From: Styela clava | Lineage: Eukaryota; Chordata; Ascidiacea; Stolidobranchia; Styelidae | Reading direction: 5' to 3' | Assembly: GCF_964204865.1 (NCBI RefSeq) | Contig: NC_135263.1 | Span: forward strand, 13,499,426 to 13,563,425 | Length of the DNA: 64,000 nucleotides | Shown: in pieces, positions 12,818 to 24,337 of the stretch | Layout: each line of letters opens with the position of its first letter | Position numbering within the stretch: position 1 is the first letter of the stretch | The notes under the pieces: model-generated | Told to the model about the DNA's origin: nothing | Seen by the model: only the letters and a program-made list of their open reading frames with translations | Database searches by the model: none | Position numbers and translations under genes: made by a program

Positions 12818-13204
12818 CAGGGGTAGGCAACCTACGGCCCGCGGGACGTATCCGGCCCGCCGAGCAATATAATCCGGCCCGCGACGCTTCACTGATTTAG
12901 ACTAAATTATATTATAATCTAACAAGTATATAAATCTCGTTTAATGAGCCTATAATTTTATTATAATTAGACAAATGGCAACAAAACGTAGTTGATGCCG
13001 AGTCCAAATGGTTTAATGGCGCAGAAAATATTCAAATGATCAGTCTTCGCGCGCTGTTTGAAATTTAACGTCGGATCTGTGTGAAAAAGGTGATTCATTG
13101 GCCATCCATTCGGTTTTTAACTTTTTTTTAAAATATGTGCGGCCCGCTAATGACTTGCAAGCTTTAATTTTGGCCCGCGAGCGATAAAAGGTTGCCAACC
13201 CCTG
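12818..13204. mobile_element. hAT-type MITE nested in the MULE
   Basis: Ends are caggggtaggcaacctacgg on the left and, in reverse complement, caggggttggcaacctttta on the right, followed by gcccgcgg-type sequence. cttaggcc occurs on both sides (12811-12818 and 13205-13212), sharing one base with the element, so the duplication is 7 or 8 bp. Such ends and an 8-bp duplication are typical of hAT elements. No coding capacity. Confidence 0.82.
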
Positions 13205-13394
13205 CTTAGGCCTACTATTTAACATACTATTGTATTATAATGCGGCTTATTGTGGCATCGGATGTTTACGATAGATTGCTTGCAGTCCATTTGCAGATCT
13301 GAATATTCGTGTGCACACTAGTAAAGACAGTTCGTTTTCAGTTGTTTGACAGGTTTACATATTTATCCCCGGGGAGAGTAAAGTACAAAAGACG

Positions 13395-13990
13395 GCTTGA
13401 TCCTAGGGCTAACCACGACCTCTCGTCCGGTTACCATCCATGTCAGGTGTGGGTTAGTTAGCCAGTTACCGTATTTGCTCGTTTAATAGCCCGGGCGCTT
13501 ATTTTTTTTAAACAAACTCACTAACCTGGCCCTTATTCAAACCGGCGCTTATTCAAGCAGGAGCGCTTGTTATTTTTAAAGTGAAATTATACACAAAAAT
13601 TACGATACCGGTATCTTTGAAGACAAATATTTGACGACATTAATCCTTTTTCCATGTCAAACGCAAATTATTCACGTCTTAAGAGTAATTCCTCATAATA
13701 CGCTTCTTATTTCCTATTGTTCTCTACCACTGAAAAATCAGCTTTCACACCGGGCGGCTATTCAAACGGGCGCTTAATCAAGACCGGGCGGTTAAACGAG
13801 CATATACGGTATTTGTTTTTAGAGGTATGGACTTGATGGTGAAGAAATCCGTAACCGACCAGCGGTAACGTGAATAGTGTCGAGGAGTACAGCAACCCTC
13901 TCGCATAAAATTAACCTCCGAATGTGATACGGACCTGCAAACCCACGCAGAGGGATCGAAGGTGCGATGTCGAGTGTATTCCTAACGCTG
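13395..13990 (-). mobile_element. tRNA-derived SINE copy, interrupted by a MITE
   Basis: Read on the minus strand, this matches the SINE best preserved at 32226-32540, including ggttacggatttcttcacca, tcaagtccat and the gacatggatggtaaccggac block. The copy is split at gccagtta by the 341-bp MITE at 13469-13809. The promoter-like box B is degenerate here. Confidence 0.7.
13469..13809. mobile_element. TA-flanked MITE (Tc1/mariner-like), 341 bp, nested in the SINE
   Basis: Left end ccgtatttgctcgtttaata; right end in reverse complement ccgtatatgctcgtttaacc. TA flanks both ends (13467-13468 and 13810-13811). Internal GGGCGCTTATTCAA-like subrepeats occur in both orientations. Ends resemble those of the 1251-bp element at 33427-34677. 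Confidence 0.82.
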
Positions 13991-14657
13991 AGCACGCTGT
14001 AGCCTACCGCCTAGCTGCAAACCACCCATTATTCCTTGTTAAGTACGGGATTGCTTACGGAAGTGCTGAAGAAGGATGTGTTTTGTATTCTAACTAAAGC
14101 ACTTGGCGATGAATCACTGACACCTGGATTGAATATTTTCGCTTGTTTTAATAATATTACCACATGATCAAATTGCGAAAATTAGTTCAGTGTCGCATTT
14201 GACGCTGAAAACTTGTCTCCGGGGTCACAGGTCACCAGATGTCGTTTCAAACCTCAAACAAGACTTCTGACACTTCGCCCGCGCAAGGTGTTAGGTTATT
14301 TGGATGCTCGTTGGTCTTAGTTCTCCGATGAGATCATAAGCAATAATTTCGTAAGTGGTTTATGCGAGTAGTAACCAAGGTATCTTACGACAGGACTACA
14401 AATCTGTATCGCTTGCCCTCGGATGAATACCAACCGTTATATGATTGCGACCAAAGCCTTATGTATACAGCACTCAGCCCTGCTGCCTCTCTGTTACGTG
14501 TTAGCCTGTACAATTCTGTTAAATCTGCTTCGTACCAAGCGAAGATTTCATCGAACCTTTCTTTCCCTTGGATGTATTAGGTAACTTATGCAATTGATTT
14601 AGCTAGACTATTTTTACTGAGAAAGTCCATTCAAGTTGTCACTAAGAACTGAAGGAG

Positions 14658-17600
14658 ATGGATCAATCCAGTGAATCACCATGCGGCATATGCTTTAAGA
14701 ATTGTGCCGAAGGAAGCCACAGCATTTTATGCGAAATATGTGGAAACTGGTTCCACGGCACCTGCGAGAAATTGAAAGAAGAATCTATCATGGAACTTGG
14801 GAACCTCTCGCAAGCATCGTATATATGCAGAAAGTGCTCTTCGGAAGACGATGGTTCATTCGACTTCTTGACTGCACTCCATCGCTTACGCAGAGTAAGT
14901 AATTCACCGCTCTTCCGTTCTTATAGACCTAATTACAGATTGTGCATCATCCGTCTAGTGTTTTTATAAAGAAATTTATTAAAAGTAAAGTCACGCGCAC
15001 TCGCTCAAAATGTAGGCGCTGATCTCTGAGCAAAGTTACGGACGATCGCTAAATTGCCAAGAGTTACTGAGGCTATAAATTATTATTATATTGAGTGCAG
15101 TTAGTAAATACGGATTGCCACGAGACGTTAACGCTGTTTATGTCAACACGATGAAAAATAACTATGAAATAATGAATTTCCACATGACGGAATTTATTAC
15201 AAATTTGGGAATGAAAATTGCTTGTCTGATGGATATATTGTTAGTAAAACGGGTGAACACAGTCCATTCGATTATGTATAGATTAAGCACAGTATTGATG
15301 GGAAAGATTTTACGGAATTTCATTCTCCATAACCATATGACGACTTTTCCCGAAGGTGAAAATGGGATTTTGTGTCTGTTCCAATCGGTTTGACAAACCC
15401 CGGATGGTTCCCGCTCAATGGGGTCAATGTGAATTTTAAAGTATTGTGATGGTGGAAACGCCATTAGGGATGCTTGATAGCGGAATTAAACATCATTTTC
15501 CATAAATTTTGTGATTGGTGATTCACAACTAATCTCCATTTCTATTTCTAGAGTGCCAAGAAGAATTGGGGCATTTTTTGTGCATGTACAATCAGGGAAA
15601 AGCATATCATGCCATATTTCATAAGTCATGAAAAAGATATCACCAAGTACCATACATCCACTGATCGTCACTCACTGGACATATTGCGAAAGCATGGACT
15701 GGAGAAAGGCAAACGCCCACTTAAGACTACAGCAGATGGTAATTGTCTTTTCAACGCAGTGTCGTTGCTTCTGAATGATTCTGAAGATATGGCTAATGAG
15801 CTTCGGACAAGAACTTGCATCGAAATGGTCAATAATGAAGACGAATACATTCAGTCTGATATGGGGAGAGTTGTTTGTCATGTGTCCCCGGACTACCGCG
15901 AAGCCTGTGTCGACTGTACTCGTATTGGTGCTTTTTCTTCAGCTTGGACAATAATGGCACTCTCTAACATCATTAAAAGACAAGTGAACATGCTGTACCC
16001 CCCTGTTAATGGGACAAGGGACTTATATCCAAAGTTTCTCAGCAATTGCATCAAGCCTAGAGAAATAGTTGGCGTAGATCTGTGGATTATGTGGACAACA
16101 ACAGAACTGACGATGACTTCTGACTGGATTCCAAATCACTTTGTACCACTTGTTGAAGAAACTGAATTTAATCCTGGTGCTCTCCATTCTACCCCAGTAA
16201 AGGAGGCTTTGAATACTATTCCTGACTCTCCAGGCGTTACCCCATTCAAATTTGGAAAACTCAATTTTGATGAAACCAGTTCTGATACTAGCATCGGTTT
16301 TGACCAGATTAATTTTGAATTTGGTTGGGATATCAGTGACGACAGCGATGACTCTGCTGATGCGTTCGAGCCAAAAAAGATGAGGGCTACCACACCAATT
16401 ACCACATCAAGTCCATCTACTGCTTTCGAATCATCAAATGATGAGCGTGAAATACAATTGAGTGGCAGATTTCGTGCACCCAATGAACTTTACACAACTA
16501 TGCTGGCAGAGGTTATTGCTGAAAAAGAAATCCCCACTGGTCCGAAAAGCAACATTGGATTCGTGGTACAGTTGGGAAAAAATAACAAGAGGAATTTTGT
16601 TCCAGATGATTGTGGCGCGTGGTGTGGTGTAAAAGCAGGGTCTACCAGAGCATATTTCCTCATTGAAGAAAATGGCAACCTGAAATTCGTCAGAAAAGAT
16701 AAAGATGGCTTCTACACAGAGAAAAAGTCCGGGGGAAAATTCAGGAAAGAGCATGTACGGCCAATGCCCGACACCCAAGATATCCTAATTCTTCATAGAG
16801 TTTACAGCAAACTAAAGGCTAACACGAACTATCGAAAACGGGTGTCCTGGTTTCGTGGTTACGATGGTTCCTGCATCGGTGAAGGGAAAGCTGTCGTTGA
16901 ATACCTGGGAGCTTTTCCGAAACAGCCCATGCCTCCCCATGGAAATACAAAACGAAACAAGCGTGAGTATGTAAGAACACCTCCTGGAGTTGTAAAAAAC
17001 ATCGATGATCATGTGCAGTCGAGGATGTCCACAAGGGAAATCTATAAGAAAATGATTGGCGAAGATTCGATTCATGCCCCGAGGGACTATCGACAAGTGA
17101 GATATAGGAAAATGCATGCCAAAAAAGACAGTTGGGGTACAGAGGGTTCACGCACTTTCGCTGATGGGGTTCTTGATGTGCTAAGCATGGTACAGACAGA
17201 TGACTTCGTGCGAGAGGCAGCGGTAATCAAAGGTTCCCCACCCTGTGTGATTTTGTATACCAACAATCAGCTCGCTGATCTCAAGCGAATAGCTTCAACA
17301 ACAAGTGACAAAACAATTTTGGGTGTTGATCGCACGTTTAACCTTGGTGCCTGTTATGCCACTATAATAGTGTACAAGCAGTCGAAAGTTGTAAGAAATA
17401 GCACTGGTGAAAATCCTATATTTTTGGGCCCAATTTACCTCCACTGGGATGGAAAATTCACGACATATTGTCACTTTTTCTCTCACTTGAGCTCCAGGAT
17501 ATCAACCACTGCTTTCACTTCGGAAATTAGGATTGGAAGTGACAACGAGTTTGCTTTAACAAAAGCTCTTGACAAGTGTTTTCCGGGAGTTCAGCGGTTT

Positions 17601-18278
17601 CTATGCACACGACACTTGATCCAAAATGTGCAGCGTTTGTTGCGGACAAAGGGGTCGATTTCCGAAGAGTCGAAAAAAATGCTGTTATCCTCTCTTTTCG
17701 GGGATGATGGAATTGCCAGAGCAGTTTCAAATGAGGAATTTGAAACCAAATCTGTCGAATGCAAAAGGCTTATTTCAAAGTTCCCCGAAGATATCAAGAG
17801 GTATATAACTGCACAGATTATGCCTCTGCTTGCAGAGTACGTTGTCAAACCGAGGAATGGGCTAATGCAAAAAGCGCTGTGGACCAACAACAATTCTGAG
17901 TCGATGAACAACCTCATAAAAGTTGACATTGATTGGAAGCCACAAAAGCTGCCTCAACTAATCAAAAAATTTAAAGACCATGCTATTTTGCAGTACACAG
18001 ACATGCGGAGAGCCATTCACGGCAGGGGCAATTATTCCCTAAGTTCAAGGTTCAAAAAGTATTCCTACAGCAATGCAGTATGGCGAGAGATGGGAGAGGG
18101 CCAAAAAGAGAAAATATTTCAAAAATTAATTTTTGAAAAAGACCGTTCCCATATTCCCCTTGAAAACGAAATGGAAGAAGCGTCGAACCCAGCATTTCTT
18201 TGTCCAAGAAAATCGCACATTGCCAGAAAGCCGGGACAAAAGAAGGGAACTAGGGCCGAAAGAGCAGCAAAAAAGTAG
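14658..18278 (+). CDS. PHD finger-OTU protease-MULE transposase fusion protein
   Basis: Two exons, 14658-14894 and 15552-18278, join at phase 0 (donor gtaagt, acceptor tttctag) to give 987 aa with no internal stop. Exon 1 is a complete Cys4-His-Cys3 PHD finger (C9, C12, C25, C28, H33, C36, C57, C60), a fold that often reads histone tails. Exon 2 starts with an OTU-type cysteine protease or deubiquitinase domain: D141 and C144 in ADGNCLFNA, with its histidine H275 in NHFVPL. An acidic, serine-rich linker follows (about residues 315-380). The C-terminal half is a MULE DDE transposase: D672 in GVDRTF, D743 in GSDNEF, the CxxH pair C764/H767 in LCTRHL, and E862 in NNSESMNN. All expected catalytic residues are present. 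The tail is basic. An aataaa lies at 18503-18508. Long inverted repeats and a 9-bp duplication enclose the gene, so it likely drives its own transposition. The splice junction is inferred. Confidence 0.9.
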
Positions 18279-18689
18279 ATGGAGAGATGTAACGTGGCTC
18301 CTATTATGACACAGACTAATATTCACTACACATAGCTTATTCATCCAGTGTTTTTGATGAGCTATCGGACAAAATAGTCACTGGCTTCGTGTTTTTATCT
18401 TTTATTACAGTTCGTTTGTGTGTTGGTGTTTTAACAGTTCATTGTTTTCACGTTGGTTAGGCTGATGTGTATGCTTTAATGAACATGTCATTTCTTTGCA
18501 CGAATAAAACAAAACGTGATGTTACATACTTTTCTTTGCTGTTGTTAAGATAATCATGCTCGCCTTTCAGTTTGTTCTTGGTTTGGGTTTACTGCACCAA
18601 GTACCGCAGATACCGGCACAGGATGCAAGACAATAGGAAGACTAAAGCACCTTCATCCCATAAAAAGAAGGCAGGCGGTTCAGTTCATT

Positions 18690-18790
18690 GGATCCAGATT
18701 TGCTGGCCTTATCGCCGTCGCAATGTGGTTCACGTAACTGCTGATCGGTTACGGCTTCCTCCATCATTAAGTCAAATTCATGCACCTGAA
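18690..18790 (+). repeat. SINE fragment inside the MULE 3' region
   Basis: ggttcacgtaactgctgatc, then ggttacggcttcctccatca, matches the 3' half of the SINE at 32226-32540. Ends are not defined. Confidence 0.6.
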
Positions 18791-19049
18791 ATATCTAGCT
18801 AGCTCACCATACCCAATATTGGCTACCAACCAAACGAGAGGCCACACGATTCCTATACATTTGTATCAAAATAAAATGATATCATATGTACAAGCATCGG
18901 CGCTCATTCAACCACTGTTCTTCACTCTAGGCAAATTTTGATTACCTCCTAAACAAGCCACGCGTATATTTTGCTTCGTAGACAAAACTGAGTATGCATC
19001 ATGTAACATTGTCAGTGATTTCGTGTTACCTCAATCTCAAAAATTTGCA

Positions 19050-19615
19050 CGAGCGTCAATAAAGTAATTAGTGATGACGCCACAAATCACGTCGAAATAT
19101 TTTGACGTCATCAGCGGTGACGTATCTAAACACGCCGAATGACCGTAATAATATGGTCTCATTTTCAGAAACGTTTGATATACTAGTCGTGATTATATGT
19201 TGAAATTTTGCATTTGATATTATGACGTAACCACTAATGACGTCATAAATTTAGTCGAAAGTCGCCACATTCAAACCATCTCGTTTGTCTCAAAGGTGCA
19301 TTATACTGCACGCCAGTATATTTCGAATATTCAAATCTTAGATTGTGACGCAATCAGCAATGACGTCACCAATCACGCCAAAAATAACCGTATTGAAACC
19401 GCCTCATCTTTCTGAAACGTTTGCTATATTGCTCGATGTTCTATCTCCAAAATTCGCATTATCGATTGTGACGTAATCAGCAATGACGTCACCAATCACG
19501 CCACAAATAACCGTAATGAAACCGCCTCATCCTTCTGAAACGTTTGATGTATTGCTTGAGGGGCTATCTCTAAAATTCGCATTATCTATTATGACGTAAT
19601 CAGTGATGACGTCAC
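19050..19615 (-). repeat. Right inner MULE terminus: 123-bp tandem units with TGACGTCA cores
   Basis: atgacgtca cores occur at 19237, 19360, 19483 and 19606, each 123 bp apart, with a degenerate unit near 19114. This mirrors the left-terminus series. Confidence 0.85.
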
Positions 19616-19644
19616 GAATCTTATGCGTCCCGTGCCATTTTCTC

Positions 19645-19937
19645 CAGTTGTATTCAGTGGTGTTCAGTTATATTCAGTTGTATTCGTTGCGTGTATTCAG
19701 TTGTTTTCAGTTCTGTTCAGTCGTATTCAGTTTTGTTCAGTTGTTTTCAGTTGTATTCAGCTGTGTTCAGTTATATTCAGTTGTATTCATTTTCAAACTT
19801 ATGTCACGTGCCACGAGCCGTGTATTCAGTTGTGTGCGGTAGTATTCAGTTGTGTTCAGTTTTTGTATTCAGTTGTATTCAGTTGTTTTCAGTTGTGTTC
19901 AGTTGTATTCAGTTGTATTCAGTTATATTCAGTTTTT
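19645..19937 (+). repeat. Right outer MULE terminus: 10-bp tandem array
   Basis: CAGTTGTATT-type decamers in tandem, inverse to 11814-12103, with the same unique spacer (tatgtcacgtgccacgagcc). In one block I compared, left and right arms differ by a single base. Confidence 0.93.
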
Positions 19938-19947
19938 GACAACACCC

Positions 19948-19956
19948 AAAAATTCC
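19948..19956. repeat. Right 9-bp target-site duplication of the MULE
   Basis: aaaaattcc, identical to 11792-11800. Confidence 0.9.
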
Positions 19957-20199
19957 CAACAACCATGTGATAGTCAAGTCAAGTTTATTTTTTCCAACCA
20001 GTAAAAAATATAACAATCATAAATTACGACAAAAATAGAATTTACACAGTTTTACTGGGGAAGGGAAGTCGCGGGGAACCAAACTGGTTATCGAGCCACG
20101 ACACCCAAGGTGTTAATATCTAATTAAAAAAGTATGAATCCAAGAGTTTTGTAACTTGTTAAGGGACATTAAATTTATTTAGTTGAACTGAATGACCGG

Positions 20200-20340
20200 T
20201 AATGTATGATCGTTTAAAATATGAACAAAAACTGAAAAACCATACGTTACGGTACGTAACGACGGAATTAGGACCATACCGGTACGGTACCGTACCGCAC
20301 CGGTTGACCGGTGCGGCCATATGCCCATACCTAATACAGT
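20200..20340. repeat. Palindrome-rich repeat, possible end of a hAT-like element
   Basis: Contains overlapping palindromes, ggtacggtaccgtacc and gcaccggttgaccggtgc. Read on minus it begins taggtatgggcatatggccg, a form of end seen in some hAT elements. I could not find the partner end. Confidence 0.4.
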
Positions 20341-21429
20341 GAACACTAGTCTCCCACTTCCCATTCTTGCTACAGTATCAAAAACAACCATATAGTCTAC
20401 CGTATTCAGGCCAAATTAATAACCAACTTCATAAAAAGACCGGTACAGTCCCAACCTGCTTCAGTGATTTGAGCCAAAGTGGTTTATAGTTATAGCCAAA
20501 GTTTGGTTATAGCCTATAGTCACTTTGCTTTGACCGACCTCCTGCCCACTAAATTCATCGAAGGGAAGTATATTTGCGCGAAAACTTCACGCGCGGCCAA
20601 CTCATTTGAACAGGGATTCTCAAACTTTTGGTGCTGCGGAGCGGTAACGGTATATATGGGCTTTGCTGCGGAGCCCTTGAAAAGGTTGACTATTATTCAC
20701 GGGCCCCAAAATAAATGTTAAAATTGTTACTTCAGATTAATATTCCTGAGCAAGTTAAAAGTACTTTACTCAATTTAAATGCTGAACCTTTTTAATAGGG
20801 TTAATACAAGTCATAAATAAATCTAAATTTCAAACATAAATTATATATACTAAAGAGAGAATTTTATTGTTTCGTCAAACCAGAAAACACATATGAGAAA
20901 AAAGCTGTAAATTTGACACTTGACAAACATACTAATAAATTAGGGGTCGAATCTTTTCCATTTTGACATTTTTGGAAGACTTAAAAGGCCGCTAGTAATG
21001 TGCGCGATTGCATTTTGTTACAATCGCCGATTTTTTTCCTCAGCATGGCGTGTTTTTGAACCTTTAAACATTTTTACGCCGGTGTTCATTCTTCCTAAAT
21101 CAAAAATTTCCCTCGGCATATACATGTATTGTTACACAGTGACGACGTTAATTGCTTTTTTGTGATCGTGGGGAATTATGAGTTCAATGTGAAAAACATA
21201 TTACCATATTATAGTCATCGGCGAAGAAATGCTGAAAATAATAATTAATAAAGAGATGAATCCCCAATCAAATTTCTTGATTGAAAAGCGGCATTCTAAA
21301 ATATTAAAACTAAAACTTAAAATGAAAGATCACACGTTTGGTTTCAGCATACTCACCTAGGATTGAAAAACGCTTTTATAGACATTGTGAACCACAAAAT
21401 TTGGTGTTATGTTAGGTTTTCATTGTAGT

Positions 21430-21575
21430 AACTGCGAAATCGAAACACAGTCAATTGTGCGCGCGATGTACCTTTTTTTCATTTTGAAACTACCGACGGA
21501 GCCTCCCGCAATCAATTGTGCGCGCGATCCGCGATGTACCTTTTTTCATTCTAAAACTACCGACGGAGCCGAATG
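21430..21575. repeat. Two-copy tandem duplication inside the hAT element
   Basis: caattgtgcgcgcgatgtac, then a poly-T tract and aaactaccgacggagcc, occurs twice. The second copy has an extra ccgcgat segment. Confidence 0.8.
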
Positions 21576-22084
21576 CAATTCGTATTTTGCCCAGACATTG
21601 TGTTATTTTTAACGGCGATATCTTGCGTGAAAATAATCTCAAATGAGAAAGAACAAATCAAGTTTGACAAATCCCAAGATCGCAAAAATACGACTCCAAT
21701 TTATTTATAGTTGGCAGTTTATCACATATTTTATGCGATTTCAGAATAGTACAGTATTCTTTCATTTTAGTAATCCTAATAGTAATCTCGAATCAAACCT
21801 GAGTAACGATGAGCACAATTAAATTATCACGACGAGACACGTTAAATGCTCGCATCGGTCATGGATTGAATATTTTATGCAACAGAAATCTCGTTATACG
21901 TTTTTTTAATCACGAAGAATGTTGCGCGGAAATTTTCGATTCCAATTTTGAACCACCTCCCTCTTAAGAATCCTGGGTGCGCTCCTGCTTATAAGTAATG
22001 TCATTTTTTTAATTCCGCCTCTTTGCCATATTTCGAAGCTATATTGTTGTCAGATTTTATCAAAGCTGTTAATATTTATCGATC

Positions 22085-22400
22085 TTAAGATCGGTAAGTA
22101 TGTTGATAGGTATTTGTATGTGTGTATGTCTGTGTGTTAGATGCACGCGATATCTCACGGAAGCGAGGTTGAATCTGCTCCAAATATTGCATGTGCATTC
22201 ATCATAGCTCGGATCAGAAGCCTAGTGATTTTGGATGGATTATGTCTTATAATTAGCGAGTTATTAATTAATTAGTGATGGGACACACGGTGTCACTATG
22301 GAGTAAGACCACTGTTTTGGGGGATCCCCTAACCTTCGATCGATAAGTCTTCGGTTTCTAACCGATATTCTAGTTGCTTCTTTGAACGGTTACAAAATTA
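22085..22400 (+). repeat. Dispersed repeat, copy 1
   Basis: Shared with 35700-35945. Matching blocks include tgctccaaatattgcatgtg, then gattttggatg, ataattagcgagttattaat, then cacggtgtc and gatcgataagtc. Class unknown; this copy lies inside the hAT element at 20611-22496. Confidence 0.7.
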
Positions 22401-22619
22401 GTCAGTATTTTGAAAAGTAATCGAATAGCTCGCGGAGCCCCTGGGTTTCTCTCACGGAGCCCTGGGGCTCCGCACAGAGCACTTTGAGAACCTATGCATT
22501 AGAACAACCACTATCTATCAACCTATCTAATTTTCGCACGAATCGGATTTAGGATGGGATTCACAAATTTATCACATGGAAAAGGAAAGTGATAATGCGG
22601 CTCAATCATATGATGAACT

Positions 22620-22790
22620 ACGGCCTCCGGCTCTGGTTACCAGTCCATGTCGGGTATGGGATTAGTTAGCCAGTTATTCGTTTTCGGATGCATGGACTTG
22701 ATGGTGGAGGAAGCCGTAACCGACAGCGGTTATTGCGCCACCCTCCTAAATTAGACTCAGATATAGATAGGCTTTGCAACCCGAAGGGAT
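22620..22790 (-). repeat. SINE 3' fragment
   Basis: On minus, this matches ggttacggcttcctccacca and then tcaagtccatgcatccgaaa of the SINE at 32226-32540. The tRNA-like part is missing or degraded. Confidence 0.65.
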
Positions 22791-22918
22791 TGTAATTTTT
22801 CGCACTTACCAGATTAAACTAAATTAAAAACTCGTTTCGCGGGCCGCACACCATTAAAAATTGGCACTCCTTCGCGGGCCGCACAATTTTTCCTCGTGAG
22901 ACGCAGGTTGCACACCCA

Positions 22919-22965
22919 TGCTCTATACAGTCTATAGACTCTATACTATAGAGTCTATAGAGCAT
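22919..22965. repeat. Imperfect palindrome
   Basis: gctctata at the left pairs with tatagagc at the right, and tctatagactctata with its inverse in the middle, giving a hairpin of roughly 20-bp arms. It lies just outside the hAT element at 22976. Confidence 0.65.
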
Positions 22966-22975
22966 GGATCCATAG

Positions 22976-23804
22976 TAAGGATGGCGAACCTTTTTCAATG
23001 AATGAGTTAAATATTATATTTTTACAACGAAATGGAAGAGTGTTGGTCACAGATATTCAATCAATGTTTGTATATATACGAAACTTGCTGCTGCATCTTA
23101 TCTTGCTTTAGTTGGTGTTGTCTAGTTTTTGGCTTTTTTATGCCACAATTCTACCAAGCCTACTGCTACTGAACTTCTACGATTTCTATGAAAATCGTGT
23201 ACTAAAACACGCATATGAATTACCAAAAAACGTTTAGGATCTTGCAGCGAATTATTTCACGGTTTCAAAGAGTTTGGAGGGAATCCCACTCAGACAGCTT
23301 TATATTTTTTGATCAGCTTTCTACCATATCAAGGCATTCCCAAACTGTCCCATTGCTATTTCAGATTTCTAGGCATTCATTTTAAGTCTTAAGATTTTGT
23401 TTCCCAACGGCATTTTAGGCGAGATACCAATAAAATGCAAAGTAGCATCTAGTCCTCGTATATCCCCCCCGAAACAATCTGCAGTCTGCCTTTTGGTTTC
23501 ACACTTCCGAAATGGAACGCTGTAACAAGACGTGGTAAAATATATATACAGATCAATTGTATTATTATGTCAAAAACGATGTCACAGCCAATAGCTGCGT
23601 AACGGTATACGGGTGCAGACGTGCGTCCAAGATTGGGAGTTTTGAAAATTATCATATCGACCCGAAAGATAAAATTTGAGCTATTGCTTCCCTGGCTGCC
23701 CAACTGATGGTACATTATAATCGTTTACTTATTGGTAAATTTAATTAGAGCCGGTTTTATCAGTTTTTATCACTAATATGTTAGTCAGTGGTTCGCCATC
23801 CCTG
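22976..23804. mobile_element. Non-autonomous hAT-type element, 829 bp
   Basis: Left end taaggatggcgaaccttttt; right end in reverse complement cagggatggcgaaccactga. Flanks atccatag (22968-22975) and ctctatag (23805-23812) agree at six of eight bases. No coding capacity recognised. Confidence 0.68.
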
Positions 23805-24337
23805 CTCTATAGTCTATCTAATCATTTGCATAAAGTTTTCTCCTTTTCCTAAGACAAAGCGTATATATAATTTGTCCAAAGCAGATCGCATCATCAAATT
23901 TCAGTTTAGAACCTTATAACACCAAATATTTAGGAAATATATATATACATGAAGTTTTTATTTAAATTTAATTTTGTACCAACAAAAGACAGCATAAACA
24001 TAATAATAAGAAATAACATCGTCGGACATTGGCTCCCATCTTTTAGGTGAGCAACTATGCTATCAGATATTAATCGTTTGAATGAGAGGTGGAATTAAAA
24101 CAAATGTGATCTGGTCGAAAATCATGAATTTGATGAATAACTATTAACTAATAGATTCCTCAGAGATCGATTTCCTTGTATTTCCGTAGTTGACTGATCA
24201 CAATAAGTTCAGGACCAGCCACTCACCCACTTTTTCAAGCTTGACTGTTAGCATTGATTCGTTTCCGTGATTTGGGGTCTTACTTAACAGTTTTTATTTA
24301 TGTATCCAAAACTTAGATAATGGAGTTAGGTAGTGTT

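Larger units (their letters stand above)
11801..19947 (+). mobile_element. Autonomous Mutator-like transposon (MULE), 8147 bp, PHD-OTU-DDE type
   Basis: The left end starts gggtgttgtcaaaaactg and the right end is its exact inverse, cagtttttgacaacaccc. Each end is directly bordered by the 9-bp duplication aaaaattcc (11792-11800 and 19948-19956). Nine-base duplications and long inverted termini are hallmarks of Mutator-like elements, and the internal gene encodes a MULE transposase. Each terminus is compound: an outer array of 10-bp CAGTTGTATT-type units, then a block of 123-bp units. The outer arms I compared are almost identical, which suggests a young insertion. Nested inside are a hAT-type MITE (12818-13204), a SINE copy (about 13395-13990) holding a TA-flanked MITE, and a SINE fragment near 18690-18790. 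The element sits about 300 bp upstream of the M6 start codon. Confidence 0.93.
20611..22496. mobile_element. Non-autonomous hAT-type element, 1886 bp
   Basis: Left end cagggattctcaaacttttg then gtgctgcggagc; right end in reverse complement cataggttctcaaagtgctc then tgtgcggagc. Flanks catttgaa (20603-20610) and cattagaa (22497-22504) differ at one base, as an ageing 8-bp duplication would. No transposase ORF is visible. Inside are a two-copy tandem duplication (about 21430-21575) and a dispersed repeat (about 22085-22400). Confidence 0.78.

Noticed and set aside
16136..16778. Antisense frames over the transposase gene
   Set aside because: They are shadows of the strong plus-strand coding sequence with intact domains.
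18572..18802. Plus-strand 76-codon frame after the transposase
   Set aside because: Its second half is a SINE fragment and the first half has no family match.
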